Positions 1 to 7,998 of a stretch of 64,000 nucleotides of DNA are shown one piece after another. The translations under genes were made by a program, and so were the position numbers. The DNA is from VRUE01 sp963729995 (GTDB taxonomy: Bacteria; Actinomycetota; Thermoleophilia; Solirubrobacterales; 70-9), in NCBI GenBank assembly GCA_963729995.1, contig CAVSPF010000003.1:620001-684000 (forward strand), given 5' to 3'. Position 1 is the first letter of the stretch. Each line of letters begins with the position of its first letter. Under the pieces are notes generated by a model that was given only the letters and a program-made list of their open reading frames with translations, ran no database searches and was not told the DNA's origin.

Positions 1-399
1 GAGGAGCAGCGCCAGCGCGACCGGCAGCACGATCACGCCGGTGGCCCACTGGCGGTAGCGCTGCAGGAAGTAGACGTGGACGACCAGCGCGCCCCAGGCG
101 AAGGCGATCGAGAACTCGTACATGTTCGAGAACGGGCCATGCCCGGTGGCGAATGAGCGGAAGACGAGCGCCGCCGACAGGAAGCCGAGCGCGAGCCATG
201 TGGTGAGCGTGGCGAAGCCGGCGATACCCCTCGGAGCGTCGGCAAAGCCGACCGTCTCGGTTCCGCCGCCCGAGCCTTCCGCCGCGAGCACCCGGGCACG
301 GGCGACGCGGACGGACGCGAAGGCCAGGACGTAGCAGAACAGCGCCAGGATCACCGCGACGATGCCGGTGAAGACGAAGTACTCGGACAGTCTAAGCAT
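1..399 (-). CDS. ccsA: Cytochrome c biogenesis protein CcsA/ResC, N-terminal part (cut by window edge)
   Basis: This is the first 133 codons of a polytopic membrane protein, and the gene continues beyond the left edge. The visible part holds an N-terminal membrane helix, a short acidic cytoplasmic loop, then further helices including the segment GPFSNMYEFSIAFAWG, which is typical of CcsA/ResC/CcmC-type heme handlers. In System II cytochrome c maturation CcsA works with ResB to bring heme across the membrane and ligate it to CXXCH motifs. The start ATG overlaps the end of resB by 8 nt, so the two are translationally coupled. The WWD heme-binding motif would lie outside the window. Confidence 0.88.
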   Translation of the reverse strand, partial: MLRLSEYFVFTGIVAVILALFCYVLAFASVRVARARVLAAEGSGGGTETVGFADAPRGIAGFATLTTWLALGFLSAALVFRSFATGHGPFSNMYEFSIAFAWGALVVHVYFLQRYRQWATGVIVLPVALALLL

Positions 400-1870
400 G
401 GGCCCTGCCTCCTCTCTCGGGTTGCGCGCCTCCACCGACGGCGCGCCGTATGTCCTCGACGAGACGCTCGAACTGGGCCTCGAACGCTGTGTGGTGGCGC
501 TCGATTGCGCCAACGCCGATCTCGCTGCCCGTCGCTCCGCGGCGGATTACCGCTCTGACCCGCCGGTGCTGGAAGTAGAAGACGGCGAACATGCCGAGCA
601 CCAGCAGAGTCGAGCCGATCCAGACGAGGGTCGATCCGGGGTCGCGGGCGACGATCAGCCCGGTGAACTCGCGTTCGCGGAGGAAGGTGAAGTCGACGCC
701 GCCGATCATCGTCTGCTTGCCCTGCGAGAGGACCCGCAACGCCACCGGCGTGTCTGTAGCGGTTCTGTAGACCTCGAGCTGCGTCTCACCGGCGCCGATG
801 CGCGGGTCGACTTCTCCGGAGTTGGGTGAGACCACGAAGACCGTCAGGCCCTGCTTGGGGAGCAGGAAGCGGCCGACGCGGTGCTTTTCGTCCTTGGACC
901 CGTAGAGCAGCGGCACGCCCCGGTTGAAGACGACCTGGCCGTCGTTCGCCTTCGCCCGCAACACCACGGTGGGGCCGAAGAACGACTGGTAGAAGGTGAC
1001 GCCGTCGTAGCGCAGCGGGTGGTTGACGCGGATTTCCTGCGCCTTCACCCGGGAGCCGTCCTTGTAGAGGACGACTTTGCTCGCGTAGTCGCTCGGCTCA
1101 CCGCTCGTGTAGTAGGAGTCGGCGAACGATGTCGCCTTGACCGCCAGGCCGGTTCCGTGCCCAACGTCGGTCTTGTTGCCGACAGGAACGGCGAACGCTT
1201 CGTCCCGGAAGCCGTCCGTCGCCGTGACCACGGCGCCGGCGAGGATGATGACGAAGCTGAGGTGGACGACGATCCTCCCGAACGGGCCCCAGCGGAAACG
1301 GTCCGCGCAGACGTGGACGTCGTCGCCGTTGCGCTCGGTGACGGTGCGGAATCCGTTCTTGCGGAAGGTGGCCCGCAGCTTGGCGAGGGCGGCGCCCGGA
1401 TCGTCCTCGGAGGCGATTGTGGCCCTGTGGGGGGCCCGTTCGAAGAACGCCTCGGTCATCACCATCCGCGGTTGCGTCGCCGTCCTCCAGAGACTTGGGA
1501 GCCGGCGCATCGAGCAGGTGATCAGGCTCGCCGAGAGGAGCAGCAGCGTTCCCTTGAACCAGATCGACGAGAACACGGCGAAGAGCCCGAGCGTGTCCAG
1601 GATCCCAGTCCAGCCCCCGTACTTCGGGCGCACGGAGTCGAGCCATTCGGCGTAGGCAGCCGAGTTGCCCTTGACGGTTTCCGGAGCCTGGGCGAGGAGA
1701 GTGCCGGCCAGGGTCAGCAGGGCGAAGACGAAGAGCAGCATCAGCGCCACCCTCATCGAGGTGAGCTGGCGGTAGATCCAGAGGTGGGGGGGCGTGGTCC
1801 GGCGGCGATGCTCGCCAGCCGGCCTGCGGGATGCAGCGGGGCGGGGGGGTGCGCTGATCGTTTGGCTCAT
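392..1870 (-). CDS. resB: ResB/Ccs1 cytochrome c biogenesis protein
   Basis: The 492-residue product has the ResB layout. An Arg/Pro-rich cytoplasmic N-terminus is followed by helices near residues 40-60 and 95-120, a third helix with a conserved His (IVVHLSFVIILAG, around residue 200), a large extracytoplasmic domain, and a last helix near residue 430 (WIGSTLLVLGMFAVFYF). ResB forms the System II cytochrome c synthase with CcsA and holds heme and apocytochrome on the outer face of the membrane. It lies between ccdA and ccsA and fits the three hexaheme cytochromes encoded just upstream. The length is normal for the family. Confidence 0.93.
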   Translation of the reverse strand: MSQTISAPPRPAASRRPAGEHRRRTTPPHLWIYRQLTSMRVALMLLFVFALLTLAGTLLAQAPETVKGNSAAYAEWLDSVRPKYGGWTGILDTLGLFAVFSSIWFKGTLLLLSASLITCSMRRLPSLWRTATQPRMVMTEAFFERAPHRATIASEDDPGAALAKLRATFRKNGFRTVTERNGDDVHVCADRFRWGPFGRIVVHLSFVIILAGAVVTATDGFRDEAFAVPVGNKTDVGHGTGLAVKATSFADSYYTSGEPSDYASKVVLYKDGSRVKAQEIRVNHPLRYDGVTFYQSFFGPTVVLRAKANDGQVVFNRGVPLLYGSKDEKHRVGRFLLPKQGLTVFVVSPNSGEVDPRIGAGETQLEVYRTATDTPVALRVLSQGKQTMIGGVDFTFLREREFTGLIVARDPGSTLVWIGSTLLVLGMFAVFYFQHRRVRAVIRRGATGSEIGVGAIERHHTAFEAQFERLVEDIRRAVGGGAQPERGGRAHA

Positions 1871-1880
1871 GCTTGCTTCC

Positions 1881-2618
1881 TCAGACTTCGATCAGGGGCA
1901 GGGAGCCGGATAGGCGCGCGAAGGTGTTGGTGATCATCAGGAAGCCGATCGCGGCGAGCATGGTCCCCGTCACGGCGTTGACCGCGGCCTGGTGGCGACG
2001 GAGCCAGCTGAGCCGCTCGCTGACCGCAGTGGCGCCCAGCGCGACGAGGATGAAGGGGACGCCCAGGCCGATCGCATAGACGAGCAGCAGGAGGGTGCCC
2101 TGGCCAACGCTCGCGCTGACCGAGGCGAGGCCGATGATGCCGCCGAGGATCGGGCCGATGCACGGCGTCCAGCCGGCGGAGAAGATGACGCCGACCATTG
2201 CCGAGCGCGCGTAGCTCGGCTCGCCCCGGGTGTCGTTGCCCCCCGCCTGTGAGGCGCTGCTGCCCGGGCCGATCGGCAGCCGCTTCTCGCGATAGAGCGC
2301 CGGGATGTTGATCAGGCCGGCGACGTGGAGGCCCATGAAGACGAGGACCGCGCCGCCGAGCTGGCGCAGCAGGCCGACGTAGTCTCGGAAGAGGTAGCCG
2401 ATCAGCCCGACCGAGGCCCAGATGGCGATGAAGACGACCGTGAAGCCGGCGACGAAGGAGAGCGAATGGAGGAGGGCGGTGCGGCGCGAAGCGGCCGAGC
2501 CGTCGGGGTTGGTGGCGACCATGTAGCTGACGTAGCCGGGAACGAGCGGCAGGCAGCAGGGCGACGCGAACGAGACGATCCCGGCGAGGAAGGCAACCGG
2601 GATGCCGACCTCGTTCAT
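1881..2618 (-). CDS. ccdA: CcdA-type thiol:disulfide transporter
   Basis: The 245-residue protein has about six membrane helices. It carries the two CcdA cysteine motifs, SFASPCCLPLVPGY in helix 1 and GWTPCIGPILGG in helix 4. CcdA passes electrons across the membrane to keep apocytochrome CXXCH cysteines reduced before heme attachment. I chose the ATG at 2618 because it gives the family N-terminus; the open frame continues upstream into low-complexity Arg/Pro sequence. The upstream TPR gene ends 4 nt before it and resB starts 10 nt after it, so this is one operon. A loop insertion with Gly/Ser (residues 105-125) separates helices 3 and 4. Confidence 0.93.
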   Translation of the reverse strand: MNEVGIPVAFLAGIVSFASPCCLPLVPGYVSYMVATNPDGSAASRRTALLHSLSFVAGFTVVFIAIWASVGLIGYLFRDYVGLLRQLGGAVLVFMGLHVAGLINIPALYREKRLPIGPGSSASQAGGNDTRGEPSYARSAMVGVIFSAGWTPCIGPILGGIIGLASVSASVGQGTLLLLVYAIGLGVPFILVALGATAVSERLSWLRRHQAAVNAVTGTMLAAIGFLMITNTFARLSGSLPLIEV

Positions 2619-2622
2619 CAGC

Positions 2623-3441
2623 TCACCCCTTGCCGCCGGGCGAGGTCGCGGCGGCGGAAGCCGCCTTTTCCAGGCCCTTGAGGTGCGTGGCAACCGTCTT
2701 GGCCACAGCGGAGCCGGGGTCCAGCGCGACGACCTTGCCCCACATCTTCTTCGCCTCCGCCATGTCGGGCTGCTTCTTGCTCACGTACAGGAAGCCGAGG
2801 TCGTAGTAGGCCTCGACGTTCTTCGGGTCGAGTGCGATGACACGGCTCCAGTCCCGCCGGGCGTCAGAGGCGTCGCCCAGGTTGAACTCCGACGCGCCGA
2901 GCGCCAGGCGCGCTTTCACGTTCTTGGGATCGAGCGCGACGGCCTGCTTCATCCAGCCGCCGGCGTTGTTGTAGTCGCGGGCTTCGAAGAAGATGTTGCC
3001 GAGCTGGACGAGAGTGGCGACGTCCTTCGGCTTCGCTTTGAGCCTCTTCATCAACTGCGAGACGCGCACCTGATCGCCGGGGCTGAGGACCGGCGCTTCG
3101 GCCGCCCCGCCGTTCTGGGAGCTCGCCTTCTCCTGGCCTCCCCCGCTGTCGTAGACGCCGACGACGACGGCGACGGTCGCGGCGAGGGCGACGATCGCGA
3201 CCGCAATTCGCCTCCGGGGGGAGCGGCGGCGAGCCCTTCTCGCGCTCGCCGGATCGGAGATCGCCGCGTACGCGTCGTCAGCCGCGGCGATCTCGCCCTT
3301 GGCCCAGCGGCGCAGGCCGTCCGGCGCACCCTCGAGGAAGCCGACCAGCTCCCTGTGGGCTCGCTTGACATCCTCGGCGCTCGCCTGCGAGTTGAGGCCA
3401 AGCCGGGCATGAGGGCTGCGGTGTCTTTTATTGCGCGTCAT
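2623..3441 (-). CDS. Membrane-anchored TPR protein with degenerate J-like N-terminus
   Basis: This 272-residue protein has three parts. Residues 8-62 resemble a J-domain frame (LGL..ASAEDVKRAHRELV at the start, AYAAISDP at the end) but have no HPD tripeptide. A basic stretch and one membrane helix follow (residues 75-100), then at least three TPR units (about residues 130-250, with repeated ALDPKNV). TPR proteins of the CcmH/NrfG kind present apocytochromes to the heme lyase, and its place at the head of the ccdA-resB-ccsA operon suggests that role. The start at 3441 has a GGAG box 5 nt upstream. The J-like assignment is inference from pattern. Confidence 0.85.
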   Translation of the reverse strand: MTRNKRHRSPHARLGLNSQASAEDVKRAHRELVGFLEGAPDGLRRWAKGEIAAADDAYAAISDPASARRARRRSPRRRIAVAIVALAATVAVVVGVYDSGGGQEKASSQNGGAAEAPVLSPGDQVRVSQLMKRLKAKPKDVATLVQLGNIFFEARDYNNAGGWMKQAVALDPKNVKARLALGASEFNLGDASDARRDWSRVIALDPKNVEAYYDLGFLYVSKKQPDMAEAKKMWGKVVALDPGSAVAKTVATHLKGLEKAASAAATSPGGKG

Positions 3442-3478
3442 GGTGTCTCCAATGATCAGCTTTGAGTAGTTTCGAGCG

Positions 3479-3564
3479 CAATCCGTCACCTGGCACGTTT
3501 TGGATAGAAATGACAACCGGTCGATCGCGCCCGATGGTCCAGGAGGTACAGCGGCGCCTATACC
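3479..3564 (-). promoter_or_regulatory. Conserved upstream element, copy A (before TPR-ccdA-resB-ccsA)
   Basis: This is one of three related 70-86 nt elements placed upstream of the transcription units of the cytochrome cluster. Read on the minus strand, the gene-proximal block is GACGGATTG, preceded by ATCCAAAACGTGCC; a distal block is GGTATAGGCGCCGCTGTA. It aligns without gaps over 86 nt to copy B at 4804. The proximal edge lies about 38 nt before the start codon. It sits just after a terminator, so it probably contains the promoter. Whether the conserved part binds a sigma factor, a repressor or acts as RNA cannot be seen here. Confidence 0.6.
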
Positions 3565-3660
3565 TCCCGGATGCCAGCGCGGACATGCTGGAGTCGGTTG
3601 GAGACCAGGCGCCATACCAAGGGACGACGCCTGACCGAGCCGTGGCAAGTCGAAAAGGCT

Positions 3661-3704
3661 CAAAGAGAAACGCCCCCGGTGGCCGTTGCCGGCCACCGGG
3701 GGCG
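3661..3704 (-). terminator. Rho-independent terminator after the hexaheme cytochrome gene at 3721
   Basis: The arms 3671-3684 and 3691-3704 form a perfect 14-bp GC-rich stem with a 6-nt loop. On the minus strand it is followed by TTTCTCTTTG. It starts 16 nt after the cytochrome stop codon and separates the cytochrome genes from the maturation operon. Confidence 0.85.
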
Positions 3705-3720
3705 ATCTCCAAGTCGACGG

Positions 3721-4725
3721 TTACTTGTTGTGACAGGTCTGGCAGACGCCCCTGTTGTCGAGCCTCAGGAGGCGGCTGTCGGCGCCGGCGCTGCTGCCGT
3801 CGGGCCAGGTGACCGACTGCGAGTTCGTGCCCATGCTCGCGTTGGAGCCGTGCGAGACGTGGCACTGGATGCAGTTCGGCCGGGCCTTGACAGGAGATTC
3901 CGCTTCATAGCTTTCGTATTCCGCCTGCGTGTAGCTGCTGCGGTGGCGGTAGTTGTAGATCGCGTCGCCGTTGGGGGTTTTCCAGCTGCCGCTGCCGGCG
4001 AGGTAGCGCGTGTGGCAGGTGGTGCACCATTCGGCGATCTGGTATTTGAAGGATTTGTCGTTGGTGTCCCAGGAGTGCCAGTAGTTTTCGGTCGTGTAGA
4101 CCTTGGTCGTGGCGTCGGGGATGTTCACTTCGGTGACTGTGGGGCCGCCTTTGGTTTCCGCTTCGTCGGGCTTGCCCTTGAGGATCCGGAAGTTGCCGTT
4201 GCCGTGCGGATCGTGGCAGGAGCCGCAGGTCAATTTTATGCTCTTGCCGGCGCCGCTTTCGAGCGCGCCATTACCCCAGGCGGTCACTTCTTCGTTCGGG
4301 TTGATCGAGTGGGTCGAGGTGACTGTCTGGCCCGATGCGAGCGGTTTGATCGTCGCGTCGATGAGTTTCCCTGTTCCCGAGCGTTCGACTTCGGGTGCGG
4401 AGGTATTGAGCAGGGCGTATTCGAAGCCGCCGCCGCGCAGCGCGCCCTCCGTGCCGGTGCGTTTGGCTCCGGACCAGCCGACGCCCTCCTGGACGTCCTC
4501 GCTGGAGCCGGTGCCGCCGGCGCCGTGACAGGTGAAGCAGAGGCTGCTCTGGGATTCTTTCAACAGGTAGGGAGCCTTTGCGGTGTGGGCCCGGTGGCAG
4601 GCCGCGCAGGTGTCCGGGGTGTACCCGGCGCCTTTTATGTGCGGCCCGTTGTCCGCCGCAGCGGGAGCAACGCCAATGAACAGCGGTAAAGCGCATCCAA
4701 CTACGAATAGCGCCGTCCTTCTCAT
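3721..4725 (-). CDS. Secreted hexaheme c-type cytochrome (paralogue 1)
   Basis: The 334-residue protein has a signal peptide (residues 1-24, ending VAPAAA) and six CXXCH motifs in order: CAACH, CFTCH, CGSCH, CTTCH, CIQCH and CQTCH. The third is part of CGSCHDPHG, typical of doubled-CXXCH multiheme proteins. It should be exported and loaded with six covalent hemes, acting as an electron carrier or wire outside the membrane. No catalytic domain is visible. An AGGAGG box lies 8 nt before the ATG. It has its own upstream element (copy B) and its own terminator, so it is probably a separate transcript. It is closely related to the two genes that follow on the right. Confidence 0.92.
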   Translation of the reverse strand: MRRTALFVVGCALPLFIGVAPAAADNGPHIKGAGYTPDTCAACHRAHTAKAPYLLKESQSSLCFTCHGAGGTGSSEDVQEGVGWSGAKRTGTEGALRGGGFEYALLNTSAPEVERSGTGKLIDATIKPLASGQTVTSTHSINPNEEVTAWGNGALESGAGKSIKLTCGSCHDPHGNGNFRILKGKPDEAETKGGPTVTEVNIPDATTKVYTTENYWHSWDTNDKSFKYQIAEWCTTCHTRYLAGSGSWKTPNGDAIYNYRHRSSYTQAEYESYEAESPVKARPNCIQCHVSHGSNASMGTNSQSVTWPDGSSAGADSRLLRLDNRGVCQTCHNK

Positions 4726-4803
4726 TCTTTGACCTCCTGAGCCAAACGCCGACTTCGACTTTTCATTGCCGATATCGATTAACGCGCTTCGAGCGACCGG
4801 GCA

Positions 4804-4889
4804 CAATCCGTCGGGGGGCACGTTTTGGGTAGAAGAGCCCCGGTGCAGCCCCCCGCAACATGGCCCGGGGGATACAGTGGCTCTATACC
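4804..4889 (-). promoter_or_regulatory. Conserved upstream element, copy B (before hexaheme cytochrome 1)
   Basis: This copy aligns without gaps to copy A over 86 nt. Conserved blocks on the minus strand are GGTATAGAGCCACTGTA at the distal end, CTACCCAAAACGTGCC in the middle and GACGGATTG at the proximal end. The middle of the element differs freely between copies. It lies about 80 nt upstream of the cytochrome start codon. Confidence 0.6.
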
Positions 4890-4933
4890 GCTTGGTCTTC
4901 GGGCGAACGCACGAAGCTAGCTCGAGCTCGACG

Positions 4934-5905
4934 TCATTTGTGGCACATTTGGCAGGTGCCTTTGCCGTCGATCCGCAGTAGGTAGCCACCGGCTGGGGCG
5001 GGGACCCCTTCGAGGCTGTGTACCCCGCCGGTGCTCGCTTCGGCGACGCTGGCGTTCGAGCCATGCGCGACGTGGCACTGGATGCAGCTTGCCGAGCCCT
5101 GGGTCGTCTGGTTGGAGATGTGGCGCTGGGTGAAGACGGCATCGCCGCTTTCGGTGTAAGACGTGGGGCTGAGGTAGCGCGTGTGGCAGGTCGCGCACCA
5201 TTCCGAGATCTTGGCGATGAAGCTCGGGTCGTTGGGATCGGCCACCTGCCAGTAATTGGTCGTCGTGTAGACCTTGGTTGCCGTGTCGGGGATCGTCACG
5301 CCGCTCGCTCCGGATTCTTTCGGGATCGGCCGCAGGATCCGGTACGTTCCGTCACCGTGCGGGTCGTGGCAGGAGCCGCAGCGCAGCGAGACGGTCTTGC
5401 CGTAGTTGACTTCGGCGCTGATTTCGCCGTTGCCCCAGGCTCTCTGGCTCGATTCGTCGATCGAGTGGGTCGAGGTGACGTCGGCACGGCTGGAAAGCAC
5501 CGGGACGACGCCGTTGGGGTCCGAGTGGCCGGTTTCCTGGCCGGAGGGGTTGGCCGAGTCGATCAGGGCGTATTCGAAGCCGCCGCCACGCAGCGCGCCT
5601 TTCGTGCCGGTGTGCCCAGCTCCCGAATAGCCGACGCCGTCCTCGACGTCGGTGCTGGCTCCCGTCCCCGAGGAGCCGTGGCAGGTGTAGCAGAGCGCTG
5701 TCTGCCGCTCCTCGAGCAGCGGGGCGGCCTTGGACGTGTGGAGGCGGTGGCAGACGGCGCAGCTGTCGGCCGTACCGCCCTGGCCCATCACGTGCGGGCC
5801 GCTGTCGGCCGGGGCGGCGGCGGCTCCGGCGAGCAGCGACACAGCGCAGCCCAGCACCAGGAGCGCCAGCCTTTCCGCCCGGTCCTTTGCTCTTGTGCTG
5901 GCCAA
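4934..5905 (-). CDS. Secreted hexaheme c-type cytochrome (paralogue 2)
   Basis: The 323-residue product has a positively charged N-terminus, a signal-peptide core and six heme motifs: CAVCH, CYTCH, CGSCH, CATCH, CIQCH and CQMCH. Heme spacing and intervening segments (GGGFEYAL, TSTHSI, TKVYTTTNYW) match its neighbours, so the three genes arose by tandem duplication. The only start that keeps the signal peptide is TTG at 5905; a GGAGG lies 14 nt before it, an unusually long spacing. It follows paralogue 3 by 42 nt and probably shares its transcript. The function is extracytoplasmic electron transfer; the partner is unknown. Confidence 0.9.
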   Translation of the reverse strand: MASTRAKDRAERLALLVLGCAVSLLAGAAAAPADSGPHVMGQGGTADSCAVCHRLHTSKAAPLLEERQTALCYTCHGSSGTGASTDVEDGVGYSGAGHTGTKGALRGGGFEYALIDSANPSGQETGHSDPNGVVPVLSSRADVTSTHSIDESSQRAWGNGEISAEVNYGKTVSLRCGSCHDPHGDGTYRILRPIPKESGASGVTIPDTATKVYTTTNYWQVADPNDPSFIAKISEWCATCHTRYLSPTSYTESGDAVFTQRHISNQTTQGSASCIQCHVAHGSNASVAEASTGGVHSLEGVPAPAGGYLLRIDGKGTCQMCHK

Positions 5906-5947
5906 GATGACTGTCGTCGCCTCCTCCGCGGCGCCGCTAGGCCGCGA

Positions 5948-6916
5948 TCACTTGTTGTGACACATCTGACAGACGCCTCTGTTGTCGATCCGCAGCAAAC
6001 GGCTGTCCGCGCCCGCGAGGGTGCCTTCGGCAGCACTGCCGTCGGGGTTGGTGACGGCGGCCGAGTAAGTTCCCATGCTGGCGTTCGAGCCGTGCGCGAC
6101 GTGGCACTGGATGCAGGTCGGCGTGCCCTGCGACGTCTGGTCCGTGCGGTGGCGATAGGCGTAGACGGCATCGCCGCTGTCAGTCGTGGCGCTTTCTTCG
6201 CCGGCGAGGTAGCGCGTGTGGCAGGTGGCGCACCAGGCCGAGATGTTGGCGATGAAGCCCGGTGCGTTGCCGTCCTCGACCCGCCAGTAGTTTTTGGTCG
6301 TGTAGACCTTGGTGGCGGCGTCGGGGATCGTGACGCCGCTTGTCGCCCCGGATTCCACCGGGATCGGCCTCAGGATCCGGTAGTTGCCGTTGCCGTGCGG
6401 GTCGTGGCAGGAGCCGCAGGTGAGGTTGATCGTCGTGCCGTAGTTGACTTTGGAGCTGATCGGGCCGTTGCCCCAGGCCATCTGCGCGGATTCGTTCACC
6501 GAGTGGGTCGAGGTGGCGGGCGCGCCGCTGCCCCTGACCGGGATTTCGCCGACGTAACCGTTGCCGGAGGGATGGGCGGAGTCGATCAGGGCGTATTCGA
6601 AGCCGCCGCCCCGCAGGGCTCCTTTCGTGCCGGTTCGGCCCGCTCCCGAGTAGCCGACGCCGTCGACGACGTCCTCGCTGGAGCCGGTGCCGGAGCTGCC
6701 GTGGCAGGTGTAGCAGAGAGCCGTCTGCGATTCCTTCAGCAGGAAGGGAGCCTTCGCGGTGTGGGCACGGTGACAGGACGCGCAGCTGTCCGGAGTGAGC
6801 CCGGCCCCTTTCATGTGAGGGCCGTTGTCGGCGAGGGTGGGAACGGCGGCGAGCAGCGAGGCGGCGCAGGCCATGAGGGCAGCTGTCATTCCCCTCGTCC
6901 TCCGCGTCTCCAGCAT
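5948..6916 (-). CDS. Secreted hexaheme c-type cytochrome (paralogue 3)
   Basis: The 322-residue protein has a signal peptide (residues 1-30) and six CXXCH motifs: CASCH, CYTCH, CGSCH, CATCH, CIQCH and CQMCH. The ATG at 6916 has a GAGGGG box 6 nt upstream; the open frame extends further but loses the signal-peptide layout. The gene starts 13 nt after the NHL-repeat gene and lies in the operon TPR-NHL-cytochrome 3-cytochrome 2. The protein is expected outside the membrane as a multiheme electron carrier. Confidence 0.92.
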   Translation of the reverse strand: MLETRRTRGMTAALMACAASLLAAVPTLADNGPHMKGAGLTPDSCASCHRAHTAKAPFLLKESQTALCYTCHGSSGTGSSEDVVDGVGYSGAGRTGTKGALRGGGFEYALIDSAHPSGNGYVGEIPVRGSGAPATSTHSVNESAQMAWGNGPISSKVNYGTTINLTCGSCHDPHGNGNYRILRPIPVESGATSGVTIPDAATKVYTTKNYWRVEDGNAPGFIANISAWCATCHTRYLAGEESATTDSGDAVYAYRHRTDQTSQGTPTCIQCHVAHGSNASMGTYSAAVTNPDGSAAEGTLAGADSRLLRIDNRGVCQMCHNK

Positions 6917-6929
6917 CGTCGCCCCTCTC

Positions 6930-7997
6930 TCAGTAGGACCAGACCTGGACCCGGTCGTTTTCACGGTCGGTGACGTAGATCCGGCCGTTGCCGTCGATCG
7001 CGATCCCGTTCGGGTACTGGAACTGCCCGTTGCCTATCCCCTCGACGCCGAACGAGCCGACGTACCTGGGAACTTCGGTCACCTGGCCGGGGAGGCGGTA
7101 GACCTTGACGGTGTGGGCGGTGGTGTCGACCACGAAGAGGCGGTCGCCGCTGATCGCCACGCCGCGCGGCAGGCCGAGGTCGCCTTCGCCGACCCCGCGT
7201 TCGATCGAGCTGGAGAGCTTCCCTTCCGGGTTGAAGATCTCCAGGCGGCCGTTGTCGCTGTCGGCGACGTAGAGGTCCCGCTTCGCGTCGAGCACCAGCC
7301 CGTTCGGGAACCAGAACGCGCCGCGGGAGCCGATCTTGCGCAGCGGCTTCGAGCCCTGGCCGCCGAAGACGAGGATCCGCTGGTGCTTGCGGCTGCCGCT
7401 GACGTCGGTTACGTAGAGGTCGCCTTCGGGGCCGAAGGCCAGGCCGAGCGGGTTGGCGCCCTTGCCGAAGCCGGTGGGCCGCAGGGAGCGCAGGTACTTG
7501 CCGTTCGGGTTGTAGACGTCGACGACTTCGCGCAGGCGGTCGCTGACGTAGACGTCTTCTGTCTTGGGATTGACCGCGACGTAGACGGGCAGGCGCTCTT
7601 TGCCGGCGCGGCCAGGCGGCTTCAGGGTGTCGATCTGGTTGCCCGAGCCGTCGTAGACGTGCACCAGGCGCCGCCCGGCGCTTTCGGTGACGTAGACACG
7701 GTTGCCGGAGGGGTTGACCGCGACGTCCATCGGCTGGCTTGTCCCGTAGATGTCGGAGACGTGGTGGGGCAGCGTCGAGGGAATGCCCGGCAGCGGGTTG
7801 CTGCCGGTCGCGGCGCGGAGGATGAGGATGACGGCGATCGCGATCAGCGCCGCGACGATCGCCGCGAGCGTGGCGAGCTTGCGCCGCCGCCGCTTGAGCT
7901 CCGCTTCCGTGAGCTCACCCGCCGCGGCGCCTTCTCCGCCCGCGCTGTCCAGCAGCAGGTCGCGTGCGGCCGAGGAAGTCTCGTCCTCAGGTGCCAT
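6930..7997 (-). CDS. Membrane-anchored NHL-repeat beta-propeller protein
   Basis: The 355-residue protein has an acidic cytoplasmic N-terminus, a KRRRRK stop before one membrane helix (residues 40-62), and then about six NHL-type blades to the C-terminus. The repeats are recognisable as PNGLVLDAKRDLYVADSDN and PNGIAIDGNGRIYVTDREN. The propeller faces the outside of the cell, where it could scaffold or bind the hexaheme cytochromes encoded in the same operon. It follows the TPR gene with a 1-nt gap (TGA G ATG). No enzymatic residues are apparent. Confidence 0.88.
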   Translation of the reverse strand: MAPEDETSSAARDLLLDSAGGEGAAAGELTEAELKRRRRKLATLAAIVAALIAIAVILILRAATGSNPLPGIPSTLPHHVSDIYGTSQPMDVAVNPSGNRVYVTESAGRRLVHVYDGSGNQIDTLKPPGRAGKERLPVYVAVNPKTEDVYVSDRLREVVDVYNPNGKYLRSLRPTGFGKGANPLGLAFGPEGDLYVTDVSGSRKHQRILVFGGQGSKPLRKIGSRGAFWFPNGLVLDAKRDLYVADSDNGRLEIFNPEGKLSSSIERGVGEGDLGLPRGVAISGDRLFVVDTTAHTVKVYRLPGQVTEVPRYVGSFGVEGIGNGQFQYPNGIAIDGNGRIYVTDRENDRVQVWSY

Positions 7998-7998
7998 C

